Of a DNA stretch of 64,000 nt, positions 8,907-16,123 are shown piece after piece; within the stretch, counting starts at the first letter, position 1; each line of letters opens with the position of its first letter. This stretch comes from JAEUIX01 sp046156035. GTDB lineage: Bacteria; Planctomycetota; Phycisphaerae; Phycisphaerales; UBA1924. Under the pieces are notes generated by a model. That model was not told where the DNA came from. It made no database searches and saw only the letters and a program-made list of their open reading frames with translations. The position numbers and the translations under genes are program-made. The stretch lies in the NCBI GenBank assembly GCA_046156035.1, contig JBJXEW010000003.1:1-64000 (forward strand), read 5' to 3'.

Positions 8907-9647
8907 ATGGCCCACAAGCCCGCCAAACCTCTGGCCCCCCATCAGCACGACGTGTTCGCGTCGGTGGATGTCGATGACCCGGCCTTCGGCGGCTCGGGCG
9001 GCGTGGGGGGGGCGGGTGGCCGCGTCTACAGCGGAGCGCTCGACAGCAAGGTGCTGGTCCTCAACAAACTCTACCTCGCCGTGCGCGTGGTGTCGGCGCG
9101 GCGTGCCTTCAGCATGATCTACCGCGACATGGCGGAGATCATCCACGTCGAGAACGGCCAGTACAGCACGTTTGATTTCACGTCGTGGTCGGAACTCAGC
9201 GGCCTCAAGAAGCAGTTCGAGCCGGAGAAGCACGACTGGGTGCGCACCGTGCGCCTCCAGATCGCCGTGCCCCGCGTCATCCGCCTGCTCGGCTACGACC
9301 GCCTGCCGGCCCAGCAGGTGAAACTCAACCGCCGCAACCTCTTCGCACGCGACCGGAACCAGTGCCAGTACTGCGGACGGTTCTTCCCGACCAACGACCT
9401 CTCCATCGACCACGTCCTGCCGCGCAGTTTGGGCGGGGGCGATTCGTGGGACAACCTGGTGTGCGCCTGCATCCGCTGCAACGCCCGCAAGGGTGGTCGC
9501 ACGCCCGAGCAGGCCCACATGAAGATGGTGCGGCGGCCCGTCATGCCGCGGCGGAATCCGCTGGTCACGCTGCGCCTGGGGCAGGACAAGTACTCGTCGT
9601 GGAAGGCGTTCCTCGACAACGCGTACTGGAGCGTGGAACTCAAGTAG
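8907..9647 (+). CDS. HNH endonuclease family protein
   Basis: 246 residues. After a Gly-rich N-terminus, the stretch from about residue 45 (SKVLVLNKLYLAVRVVSARRAF) is the N-terminal module typical of a widespread stand-alone HNH family. The nuclease core follows: CQYCG (Cys153, Cys156), LSIDHVLPRSLGG and CIRCNARKG. These supply the HNH His/Asn/His residues and two zinc-binding CXXC pairs. The start at 8907 follows an AAGG about 11 nt upstream; an in-frame extension to 8550 would run back into the heme oxygenase gene. The family is common in bacteria but its target is usually unknown. There is no methylase partner nearby, so it is not an obvious restriction system. Confidence 0.8.
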   Translation: MAHKPAKPLAPHQHDVFASVDVDDPAFGGSGGVGGAGGRVYSGALDSKVLVLNKLYLAVRVVSARRAFSMIYRDMAEIIHVENGQYSTFDFTSWSELSGLKKQFEPEKHDWVRTVRLQIAVPRVIRLLGYDRLPAQQVKLNRRNLFARDRNQCQYCGRFFPTNDLSIDHVLPRSLGGGDSWDNLVCACIRCNARKGGRTPEQAHMKMVRRPVMPRRNPLVTLRLGQDKYSSWKAFLDNAYWSVELK

Positions 9648-9769
9648 GGCCCGCCTCGGGGCTTCGCGGCCCGCTGGCCGAATGGGTGCGGCGGTGTCGT
9701 CCTGCGCCATCACGCCGGCCCGCTCGCGACGCCAACGCCCTCCACCGCCACCCCGCGCCGCCAGAGCGG

Positions 9770-9775
9770 TATCCT
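9770..9775 (+). promoter_or_regulatory. Candidate -10 box upstream of the M42 peptidase gene
   Basis: TATCCT lies 73 nt before the ATG at 9849, giving a leader of about 65 nt if used. The gap 9648-9848 contains no other recognisable feature. Confidence 0.25.
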
Positions 9776-9848
9776 CCCGGCCCAATCGCGGTTTCGCTCA
9801 CGGCCCCCCGCCCCTCCACCCGCAGACCCTTTCGGAGCACGCGCACTC

Positions 9849-10943
9849 ATGAACATCGATCTTCTCAAACGTCTGTGCGAAACCCCCGGCGTGCCCGGAC
9901 GCGAAGAGCGTGTGCGGGCGCTCATCGAAAAGGAGATCGACGGCCTCTTTGACGACGTGCGCACCGACGCGATGGGTAACCTGATCTGCCGTCGCGGCCC
10001 GCGGCCCGCCAAGGGAAAGGGGGCGGCTGGTGCGAGCAAGGTGAAGGCCGGCCCCCTCGGCCGGCCCACCAAGGTGCTGCTGCTGGCCCACATGGACCAG
10101 ATCGGCTTCTACGTGCGCCACATCGACGAGAAGGGTTTTTTGCGCGTCGCCAACGCGGGCGGCTTCGACACCCGCAACCTCTTCTCCCGGCGTGTGCTGC
10201 TGGCCACGTCCTCGGGCGATATTCACGCCGTGATGAACCCCGGCGGCAAGCCCATCCACATCGCCAGCGAGGAAGACAAGAAGAAGATTCCCGACATCAA
10301 GGACCTCATCATCGACACGGGCCTGCCCCTGGCCGACGTGAAGAAGAAGGTGAAGATCGGCGACTACCTCGTCTACCACGAGCCCTTCCGCGACATGGGC
10401 GACAAACTCGTCTGCCAGGCCATGGACAACCGCGTGGCCTGCTGGCTGGGCATCGAGGCCGTCCGACAGATCGACGAAGAAGGCCTCGGGCACGCCTGCG
10501 AACTCTTCGTCGCCTTCACCACGCAGGAGGAAGTGGGCCTGCGCGGCGCCAAGACCAGCAGCCACATCGTCGCCTGCGACATCGGCATCGGGCTGGACGT
10601 GACGCTCAGTTGCGACACCCCGGGTGTCACCGCCGATGAGGCCGTGACCGAGCAGGGCAAGGGCTTCGGCCTGCACGTGATGGACAGTTCCTTCATCGCC
10701 GACTATGCGCTGGTGGACGAACTGGAGGCCGTGGCCAAGAAGAACAAGATCCCCTGCCAGCGCACCATCCTCCTGCGCGGCGGGCAGGACGGCGCCGCGG
10801 CCCAGCAGACGGGCGCAGGTGCCCGTGCCCTGGGCATCGTCGTCGGCACGCGCTACATCCACACCACCACCGAGATGGTGGACAAGATCGACCTCGCCGC
10901 GGCACGCGACGCTCTCGCGGCGTGGATACCGGTGATCGCCTGA
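9849..10943 (+). CDS. M42 family metallopeptidase (glutamyl aminopeptidase/endoglucanase-like)
   Basis: 364 residues, the usual length for M42 peptidases. The first metal ligand is in LLLAHMDQIGF (His81 and Asp83). Later motifs are VCQAMDNRVAC (bridging Asp), FTTQEEVGLRGA (catalytic Glu pair), GIGLDVT (metal-binding Asp) and the C-terminal RYIHTTTEMV (metal-binding His). Residues between about 90 and 200 form the inserted lid domain of the family. These enzymes are large cytoplasmic oligomers that trim N-terminal residues from peptides. No signal peptide is present. The gene appears to be transcribed alone or with the downstream toxin-like pair, 24 nt away. Confidence 0.9.
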   Translation: MNIDLLKRLCETPGVPGREERVRALIEKEIDGLFDDVRTDAMGNLICRRGPRPAKGKGAAGASKVKAGPLGRPTKVLLLAHMDQIGFYVRHIDEKGFLRVANAGGFDTRNLFSRRVLLATSSGDIHAVMNPGGKPIHIASEEDKKKIPDIKDLIIDTGLPLADVKKKVKIGDYLVYHEPFRDMGDKLVCQAMDNRVACWLGIEAVRQIDEEGLGHACELFVAFTTQEEVGLRGAKTSSHIVACDIGIGLDVTLSCDTPGVTADEAVTEQGKGFGLHVMDSSFIADYALVDELEAVAKKNKIPCQRTILLRGGQDGAAAQQTGAGARALGIVVGTRYIHTTTEMVDKIDLAAARDALAAWIPVIA

Positions 10944-10967
10944 GAAGATGCGCACGGGGAATCGCTT

Positions 10968-11249
10968 GTGGATGACCATCGACTCATCTTCCGCGTCCAC
11001 GCGGTGCAGCGCATGTTCGAGCGCGGCATCACAGAAATCGAGATTCGGGCCATCCTCACCGATCCAACCGTGGTGGAGGCCTACCCCCTGGAGGTGCCAT
11101 ACCCCACACGCCTGCTTCTCGGCTGGGCGGACACGCGCCCACTCCACATCGTCGTCGCCGAGCCGGACCCGACAACCACCATCATCCTGACCGTGTACGA
11201 ACCCGACCCGCGTCGCTGGGACGCGGCACTCCGGCATAGGCTCCCCTGA
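10968..11249 (+). CDS. DUF4258 domain protein, putative toxin of a type II pair
   Basis: 93 residues with a GTG start preceded by GGGGA 7 nt upstream. The N-terminus (FRVHAVQRMFERGITEIEIRAILTDP) is the diagnostic part of DUF4258, a small mRNA-interferase-like RelE/BrnT-type fold. The C-terminal half carries two beta strands (LHIVVAEPD, TTTIILTVYEPDP). The stop overlaps the start of the following YgiT-type zinc-finger gene (TGATG), so the two are translationally coupled. The toxin-first order resembles mqsR-mqsA. Toxic activity is inferred from family and context. Confidence 0.72.
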   Translation: MDDHRLIFRVHAVQRMFERGITEIEIRAILTDPTVVEAYPLEVPYPTRLLLGWADTRPLHIVVAEPDPTTTIILTVYEPDPRRWDAALRHRLP

Positions 11250-11476
11250 TGAAATGCCCCATCTGCAAGCACGGCAACACCCGCCCCGGCACCGGCAGCG
11301 TGACGCTGGACCGTGGCGGCATCACCGTCGTATTTCAGGATGTGCCCGCGGAAGTGTGCGATCACTGCGGCGAACAGTTCATCGATTCAGCCACGTCGTC
11401 CAAACTCCTCACCGAGGCCGATCGGGCAGCACGATCGGGTGTCAAGGTTGAGGTCCGCTCGTACAAGGCCGCGTAG
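11249..11476 (+). CDS. YgiT/MqsA-type zinc-finger protein, putative antitoxin
   Basis: 75 residues. Two CXXC pairs (CPICKHG at the N-terminus and CDHCGEQF near residue 38) form the zinc finger typical of the N-terminal half of MqsA/YgiT antitoxins. The helix-turn-helix half found in full MqsA is missing; such short forms commonly accompany DUF4258 proteins. The start overlaps the toxin-like stop by 1 nt. It probably binds and neutralises the upstream protein; whether it also controls transcription cannot be judged, since no DNA-binding domain is visible. Confidence 0.75.
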   Translation: MKCPICKHGNTRPGTGSVTLDRGGITVVFQDVPAEVCDHCGEQFIDSATSSKLLTEADRAARSGVKVEVRSYKAA

Positions 11477-11485
11477 CCGCGCCAG

Positions 11486-11491
11486 TAGCCT
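11486..11491 (+). promoter_or_regulatory. Candidate -10 box TAGCCT, leaderless spacing
   Basis: TAGCCT is followed by exactly 6 nt and then the ATG at 11498. No ribosome-binding site fits in the gap. Confidence 0.45.
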
Positions 11492-11497
11492 TGCCCC

Positions 11498-12043
11498 ATG
11501 CCCGTCTACCGCGTCGAGTGTGCGCATCGAACCACCGGGTCCACGTACCCGGTCATCATCGAGTCGCTCTCGGCCAAGGATGCCGCGGACTACTGCGTGG
11601 CCCAGGGCCACCTGGTGGGGCGTGTGCTGGCGGAGGTGCCCCACTTCCCCATCACGGGTGCCAACGGCGACCCGCACGGGGCGGCGGCACCATCCCCCCC
11701 ACCGCCACCGGCCGCGCCCATCCCACTTCCCCGCGCCCTGCACGCGCCCGTAGACCCGCACGGCCCTGCACACGACGCCGCGGCTCTCGCCGAACTCACC
11801 GAGAGCGTGGCGATACTCCGCCGTTCCCCGCTCATCGCGCACCCGGTGCGGACGATCGCCTTCGGGATGCTCACGGGCTTTTTCATCTCGTGGGCCGTGG
11901 CCATGATCCTCGCGCTGCTGCTTCTGCTGCTGGGCATCTCGCTGCCACTCCTGGGTAGCGGCAACGCCGCGGCACGGGCCGGGGCCGGGGGGGCGGGCGG
12001 TGCCGGGGGCGCTGGTCCTGCCAACAACACCGCCCGCCCATGA
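11498..12043 (+). CDS. Hypothetical membrane protein with C-terminal Gly/Ala tail
   Basis: 181 residues, family not recognised. Residues 1-50 form a compact, possibly DNA- or peptide-facing domain (MPVYRVECAHRTTGSTYPVIIESLSAKDAADYC is its core region). A Pro-rich linker follows, then a helical segment (AALAELTESVAILRR), one strong hydrophobic segment (about residues 120-150, rich in Leu) and a Gly/Ala-rich tail. The ATG is preceded by TAGCCT at 6 nt, suggesting a leaderless mRNA. The stop overlaps the start of the TlyA-like methyltransferase (ATGA), so the two genes are coupled. Function unknown. Confidence 0.6.
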   Translation: MPVYRVECAHRTTGSTYPVIIESLSAKDAADYCVAQGHLVGRVLAEVPHFPITGANGDPHGAAAPSPPPPPAAPIPLPRALHAPVDPHGPAHDAAALAELTESVAILRRSPLIAHPVRTIAFGMLTGFFISWAVAMILALLLLLLGISLPLLGSGNAAARAGAGGAGGAGGAGPANNTARP

Positions 12044-12657
12044 CCGCGACTCCCGGCGCAAACCCTCCGTTCGTCTCACGTGGCGGGCTCAAACTGCGGC
12101 ACGCGCTGGATGCCTTCTCACTCGACCCGCGCGGCTTGGACTGCGCCGACCTCGGCTGCTCCACCGGCGGTTTCACCGATTGCCTACTGAAAGCGGGCGC
12201 ACGTTCGGTCATCGCGATGGACACGGGCTACGGCGTGCTGGCCTACACACTCCGCACCGACCCGCGAGTGGTGGTGCGCGAGCGCGAGAACGCCCTGCAT
12301 GCTCCGCCCCCGCCGGAGGGTGTTGACCTCGTCGTGATCGACGCTGGGTGGACACCGCAGCGGCTCACCATCCCCGCGGCACTCCGCTGGCTGCGCACCG
12401 ATGAGCGGCTGGCCACGTGCCGCATGATCTCGCTGGTCAAGCCGCACTACGAGAACGAGCCGCGAGCCCGCGCCTTCCGCGGTGTGCTGCCCGACGACGT
12501 GGCCGCCACCATCGCCGCCGAGACCATCGCTGCCCTGCCCGGCCTGGGCGTGCGCGTGCTGAGCGAAACGCTCTCGCCCGTGCGGGGCTCATCGGCCCGC
12601 GCCAGCAAGGCTGGCAATCTTGAATGGCTCGTACTGCTCGCGCCCGCTGCCGCCTAA
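12040..12657 (+). CDS. TlyA/FtsJ-like SAM-dependent methyltransferase lacking the S4 domain
   Basis: 205 residues. The sequence begins directly at the methyltransferase domain of the TlyA family: FVSRGGLKLRHAL, then the SAM-binding loop CADLGCSTGGFTDCLL, followed by MDTGYGVLAY, DPRVVVRERENA and the late motif SLVKPHYE. Classical TlyA proteins (about 250-270 residues) start with an S4 RNA-binding domain and methylate 16S and 23S rRNA ribose; that domain is absent here. It overlaps the preceding gene by 4 nt and the convergent obg gene by 4 nt at its end. An RNA ribose methylation role is likely; the exact target is unknown. Confidence 0.78.
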   Translation: MTATPGANPPFVSRGGLKLRHALDAFSLDPRGLDCADLGCSTGGFTDCLLKAGARSVIAMDTGYGVLAYTLRTDPRVVVRERENALHAPPPPEGVDLVVIDAGWTPQRLTIPAALRWLRTDERLATCRMISLVKPHYENEPRARAFRGVLPDDVAATIAAETIAALPGLGVRVLSETLSPVRGSSARASKAGNLEWLVLLAPAAA

Positions 12658-13973
12658 CGTGACTTGACCAGCGCCCGCGCACGCTTGGTGCTCAACTTCG
12701 TCACCGGCTTCACCTTCGGCCGCTTGGCCACCGCCGGCTTCGCACGCACAGCCGCGCCCTTGCGCGCCTTCGCCGGACGGGGCTTGGCGGCAGCCGCCGC
12801 ATCTGCCGCGAGCAGGCGGGCGGCCTCCACCCGTGCGCGGCGTTCGCGCTTGGGGTTGCGAATCTCGGCGGCTTCGGGCTGTTCCCACATGCGCGGCACA
12901 CCCTTGAGCATCGTCCAGAGTCGTTCCAGCAGGTCTTGCGTACCCATGTGTGCCGCGCCGCTGAGCGGGAGCACCTCCACATCGCGCCCGAGTTTCAAGT
13001 CGCTGCGGAGTTTCTTCACCGCCGCGTCGCGCTGGGCCTTGTCGGGGATCAGGTCCACCTTGTTGAGCACGATCACTTCGTCGCGCTGGGCGAGGTGGTC
13101 GGAATAACCGGCCAGTTCCTTGCGGATGAGTTTGTAGTTCTTCGCAGGCTGGCTGGAGTCAGACGGCTGCGCATCCAGCACGTGCACGATCACGCGCGTG
13201 CGCTCGATGTGCCGCAGAAAATCGTGCCCAAGGCCCAGGCCCTGCGACGCACCTTCGATCAGGCCGGGCAGATCGGCGATGACGATGCGCCGCCTGCCTA
13301 CCCGCTGCGATCCGCCACCGCTGCCTCCCGCGCCAACCGGCGCGCGGGCCGTGGCCTGCCCCCCATCCAGTTCTGCCACGCCCAGTTGCGGGGCCAGCGT
13401 GGTGAAGGGGTAATCCGCGATTTTGGGCGTGGCCCGCGTGAGCGCGGCGAGCAGGGTGCTCTTGCCCGCGTTGGGCAGGCCCACCAGGCCCACATCGGCC
13501 AGCAGTTTCAGTTCCAGTTTCAGCGTGAAGCGCTCGCCCGGGAAGCCCTCGTGCGCGTGCGTGGGGGTCTGGTTCGTTGCGCTCTTGTAGTGCTCGTTGC
13601 CGAAGCCGCCCCGCCCGCCGCGGGCGATCGTGTGCCGCTGGCCCGGCTGGTTCATGTCCACCATCAACTCGTGCGTCGCCTGGTTGTACACAAGCGTGCC
13701 CACGGGCACGCGGATGATGCAGTGCTGGCCGTCGCCGCCGGTGCACTGCTTCTTGCCGCCCGGCTCGCCGTCCTGGGCTTCCCAGTCCGGGTGGCCGCGG
13801 AAGTCCAAGAGCGTGTTGCGGCCCTCATCTGCCTCAAAGATCACGTCGCCACCATGCCCGCCGTTGCCGCCGTTGGGGCCGCCCTTGGGCTCGTACTTCA
13901 TGCGGCGGAAGGCGACGGCCCCGGGCCCCCCGTTGCCGGCCCGGACAGTGATGGTTGCGCGATCGACGAACAT
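12654..13973 (-). CDS. obgE: GTPase ObgE/CgtA
   Basis: 439 residues from the ATG at 13973. The Obg fold starts with MFVDRATITV and the glycine-rich GGPNGGNGGHGGDV. The G domain has GLPNAGKST (G1), DYPFTT (switch I), DLPGLIEGA (G3) and NKVDL (G4). An insertion rich in Gly, about 25 residues long, sits between the ELDGGQ and RRRIVIADLPG strands. The C-terminal 70 residues are a Lys/Ala/Arg-rich tail instead of the usual OCT domain. Obg is an essential ribosome-associated GTPase involved in 50S assembly and stress control. TACCCT ends 6 nt before the start, so the mRNA may be leaderless; an upstream in-frame ATG at 14039 lies in the heptamer repeats and is rejected. Confidence 0.93.
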   Translation of the reverse strand: MFVDRATITVRAGNGGPGAVAFRRMKYEPKGGPNGGNGGHGGDVIFEADEGRNTLLDFRGHPDWEAQDGEPGGKKQCTGGDGQHCIIRVPVGTLVYNQATHELMVDMNQPGQRHTIARGGRGGFGNEHYKSATNQTPTHAHEGFPGERFTLKLELKLLADVGLVGLPNAGKSTLLAALTRATPKIADYPFTTLAPQLGVAELDGGQATARAPVGAGGSGGGSQRVGRRRIVIADLPGLIEGASQGLGLGHDFLRHIERTRVIVHVLDAQPSDSSQPAKNYKLIRKELAGYSDHLAQRDEVIVLNKVDLIPDKAQRDAAVKKLRSDLKLGRDVEVLPLSGAAHMGTQDLLERLWTMLKGVPRMWEQPEAAEIRNPKRERRARVEAARLLAADAAAAAKPRPAKARKGAAVRAKPAVAKRPKVKPVTKLSTKRARALVKSR

Positions 13974-13979
13974 TGCCGA

Positions 13980-13985
13980 AGGGTA
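13980..13985 (-). promoter_or_regulatory. Candidate -10 box TACCCT for obgE
   Basis: On the minus strand TACCCT is followed by 6 nt (TCGGCA) and the obgE ATG. The spacing matches the other leaderless-type starts in the window. Confidence 0.5.
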
Positions 13986-14006
13986 GGGGAGGGCGAGGGT
14001 GAAAAG

Positions 14007-14034
14007 GGGCAAATAGCAAAGGGCAAATGGCAAA
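14007..14034 (-). repeat. Tandem heptamer repeat upstream of obgE
   Basis: Read on the minus strand, four 7-nt units occur in a row (TTTGCCA, TTTGCCC, TTTGCTA, TTTGCCC). They lie about 35-60 nt upstream of the obgE start codon and are inverted relative to the copy at 14105-14132. Confidence 0.75.
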
Positions 14035-14061
14035 TTCAAGGCAGCGGTCCAGTGCCTTGAA
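14035..14061 (+). repeat. Inverted repeat TTCAAGGCA/TGCCTTGAA
   Basis: A perfect 9-bp inverted repeat with a 9-nt loop directly abuts the heptamer repeat. It lies between the PilZ gene and obgE, both transcribed leftward. It may be a terminator-like or processing hairpin, but no T-run follows. Confidence 0.5.
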
Positions 14062-14104
14062 CCACCCTCAGACCGGAGAATCCGCTGCCGTCACCCGGCC
14101 CGGA

Positions 14105-14132
14105 TTTGCTATTTGCTATTTGCTATTTGCTC
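14105..14132 (+). repeat. Tandem heptamer repeat at the end of the PilZ gene
   Basis: Three TTTGCTA units and one TTTGCTC unit in a row on the plus strand, touching the stop codon of the PilZ gene. This is the same family as 3085-3110 and 14007-14034. Confidence 0.75.
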
Positions 14133-14523
14133 ACGCGGCCAGCCGGTACCGCCCCACCATCAGTTGATCGCGGAGCAGGGCCGCGTCTGCCGGGCGGGCA
14201 AATCGCGTGAACGTGGCCGCCATCTTGTACGGCGCAGGGTCCTCTTCATCCTCCAGCCACACCACGTTGGCAAAAACGTGGACCGCGCCCGCTCCTGCAA
14301 GGCCGATGGTCTTGTGCATCTCGGGGAGCGTGATCTCCATCTCCAGCGGCGTGCCGGGGGGGAGCGCACGGTCCAGTTCAAACCGGATGCCGCTCTCCGA
14401 CACGTCGTAGGCGTTGCCCTCGATGTTGAACTCCTCGTGGTCGAGCGTGCGAGCCCGCAGGGGCGAGTACGGCGCCTTCACCTCGAAGCGGCAGAACTTG
14501 CGACGATCATCGGGGAGGTTCAT
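14131..14523 (-). CDS. PilZ domain protein
   Basis: 130 residues, essentially one PilZ domain. The start has RRKFCRFEVKAPYSPLRAR (an RXXXR-like c-di-GMP contact with aromatic spacing) and the second part has YDVSESGIRFELDRALPPGTPLEMEITLP (core of it: DVSESGIRFE, the usual D/NxSxxG motif). It ends with a strand carrying the VVWLEDEED segment. PilZ domains sense cyclic-di-GMP or act as degenerate adaptors for surface functions. GGAGA lies 6 nt before the ATG. It stands alone upstream of obgE, separated by the repeat-rich gap 13974-14130. Confidence 0.82.
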   Translation of the reverse strand: MNLPDDRRKFCRFEVKAPYSPLRARTLDHEEFNIEGNAYDVSESGIRFELDRALPPGTPLEMEITLPEMHKTIGLAGAGAVHVFANVVWLEDEEDPAPYKMAATFTRFARPADAALLRDQLMVGRYRLAA

Positions 14524-14659
14524 GCGTGGTCTCCACAGGGTCGGCCCGGAACGTGCCTGCTCTGGCTATCGGCCCTGCGGGCCTGCCGCTTCAATCTCCT
14601 ACGCAGGGCCACCCCCAACCGTCGTGCGAACGCCGTCCGAGAATGCGCTCCGGAGCCGC

Positions 14660-14665
14660 TAAACT
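14660..14665 (+). promoter_or_regulatory. Candidate -10 box TAAACT, leaderless spacing
   Basis: TAAACT is followed by 6 nt and then the ATG at 14672. There is no Shine-Dalgarno sequence in the gap. Confidence 0.5.
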
Positions 14666-14671
14666 CGCGGC

Positions 14672-16027
14672 ATGATCTGCACAGCACTTCTCGTTTCGTC
14701 CGTCCTAGGGCTCCAAGCAGGTGGGGCATCACCACACGCCACCCCGCGACCGGCAGCCCCGACGCCTGCCGCGCCCATCGACTGGAAGAAAGCGGAAGCG
14801 CCGCTCCTCACCGGACACGTGCAACTCACTTTCCCCGACATGTTCGTGAAAGCGGGGGAGAACTACTTTGATCATGAAACCCCGCCGCGCTGGGTGATCT
14901 TCCAGGCCATCCCCGTGCCCGCGGAGGGGCAGATGCCAGACGCCAACTACTCCATGTACGCGGCGAGGCTCGCTCGCGACGCGCACGGCGAGATCACCGG
15001 CATCGACACACCCGTGCTCCTCAGCCCGCCCGGCTCATCCAACACCTGCGGTTGGTTCCACCCGAAGGAGCCCTTCCGCGTGCTCTTCGGCAGCACGCTC
15101 GTGCCCCCCACCGCCACCGACACGCCGGGCTACTCCAAAGACCGCAACCGCTACACGTGGCAGTTCCCCGAAGAGATGCAGATCGTCGCGCGCTCCATCC
15201 GGCCCGCGTACGACGACACGGTCAAGGCGCGAGGCGAGAAGGTGCACGCAGGCTTTGGTGTGTGGACAGAGGCCAACGACACACCCGCGCTCCTCGTGCA
15301 GCGTGCCGGCGGCTACACCGCCGAATGCTCGTGGTCGCCCGACGGCCGCTTCATCCTCTACACGCACGTGGACCCCAAGACCAGAAATCCCAACATCTGG
15401 GTGCGCGACACCAAGCACGGTGAGGCCGACACGCTGCTCATCGGCGAAACCGGCTACAACGGCGGGCCCTTCTTCTCCCCCGATGGCCGCGCCATCGTCT
15501 ACCGCTCCGACCGGCGCGGCGACAGCAACCTGCAACTCTTCTACGCCACGCTCGCCTTCGATGACCCCGCCGACCCCGCACGCATCACGGGCCTCAAGCG
15601 CGAGGTGGCCCTCACCGACAACCAGCAGGTGAACTGGGCGCCGTACTTCCACCCTCGCAAGCCGTACCTCGTGTACGCGGCGAGCGAACTGGGCCACCAG
15701 AACTACGAGGTCTTCGCGATCCAACTCCCCGCGGCCGACGTGATGGACGCGACAGGCACCACCGCTGACGCCGCGTGGCCCGCGCAGCGTGCCGCGCTCC
15801 GCAAGGCGAGGGTCACGCAGGCCACGGGCTTCGACGGTCTTCCGGCCTTCAGCGCTGACGGATCGCTGATGATCTTCACCAGCCAGCGCGGCAAGAAACT
15901 CGAGCGCGAGCAACGCCCGAGTTCGCAGGTGTGGATCGCCAAGTACGCCGGTGAGCCGGCGTGGGGGTGGACACCACCGCCTCCCCCGCCGCCCGCCGTG
16001 GACGCTCCGCCCGGGCCGGCAAAGTGA
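14672..16027 (+). CDS. Exported TolB-like beta-propeller (PD40 repeat) protein
   Basis: 451 residues. A short hydrophobic N-terminus (MICTALLVSSVLGLQAGG) looks like a signal peptide, followed by a Pro/Ala linker. WD40-like PD40 units are visible as CSWSPDGRFILYT, PFFSPDGRAIVYRSDRRG, NWAPYFHPRKPYLVYAA and PAFSADGSLMIFTSQRG, which build a beta-propeller related to TolB. The C-terminus is a Pro-rich tail. No peptidase domain is present, so it is likely a binding or scaffold protein in the periplasm. Similar proteins are frequent in planctomycetes and of unknown ligand. Confidence 0.72.
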   Translation: MICTALLVSSVLGLQAGGASPHATPRPAAPTPAAPIDWKKAEAPLLTGHVQLTFPDMFVKAGENYFDHETPPRWVIFQAIPVPAEGQMPDANYSMYAARLARDAHGEITGIDTPVLLSPPGSSNTCGWFHPKEPFRVLFGSTLVPPTATDTPGYSKDRNRYTWQFPEEMQIVARSIRPAYDDTVKARGEKVHAGFGVWTEANDTPALLVQRAGGYTAECSWSPDGRFILYTHVDPKTRNPNIWVRDTKHGEADTLLIGETGYNGGPFFSPDGRAIVYRSDRRGDSNLQLFYATLAFDDPADPARITGLKREVALTDNQQVNWAPYFHPRKPYLVYAASELGHQNYEVFAIQLPAADVMDATGTTADAAWPAQRAALRKARVTQATGFDGLPAFSADGSLMIFTSQRGKKLEREQRPSSQVWIAKYAGEPAWGWTPPPPPPPAVDAPPGPAK

Positions 16028-16111
16028 CACGCCGCCCGGCCAGACCCCCGCACCTTGCGAAGCGGTCACCGCCGGGGCCCGCCACTCTGCCACGGTGCGT
16101 GCCTCCGGTAC

Positions 16112-16117
16112 TACGCT
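16112..16117 (+). promoter_or_regulatory. Candidate -10 box TACGCT, leaderless spacing
   Basis: TACGCT is followed by 6 nt and then the ATG at 16124. Confidence 0.45.
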
Positions 16118-16123
16118 TGGAGC

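Noticed and set aside
9798..11237. 479-residue minus-strand frame opposite the M42 peptidase
   Set aside because: It has biased composition and no domain, and covers a clear peptidase and the DUF4258 gene.
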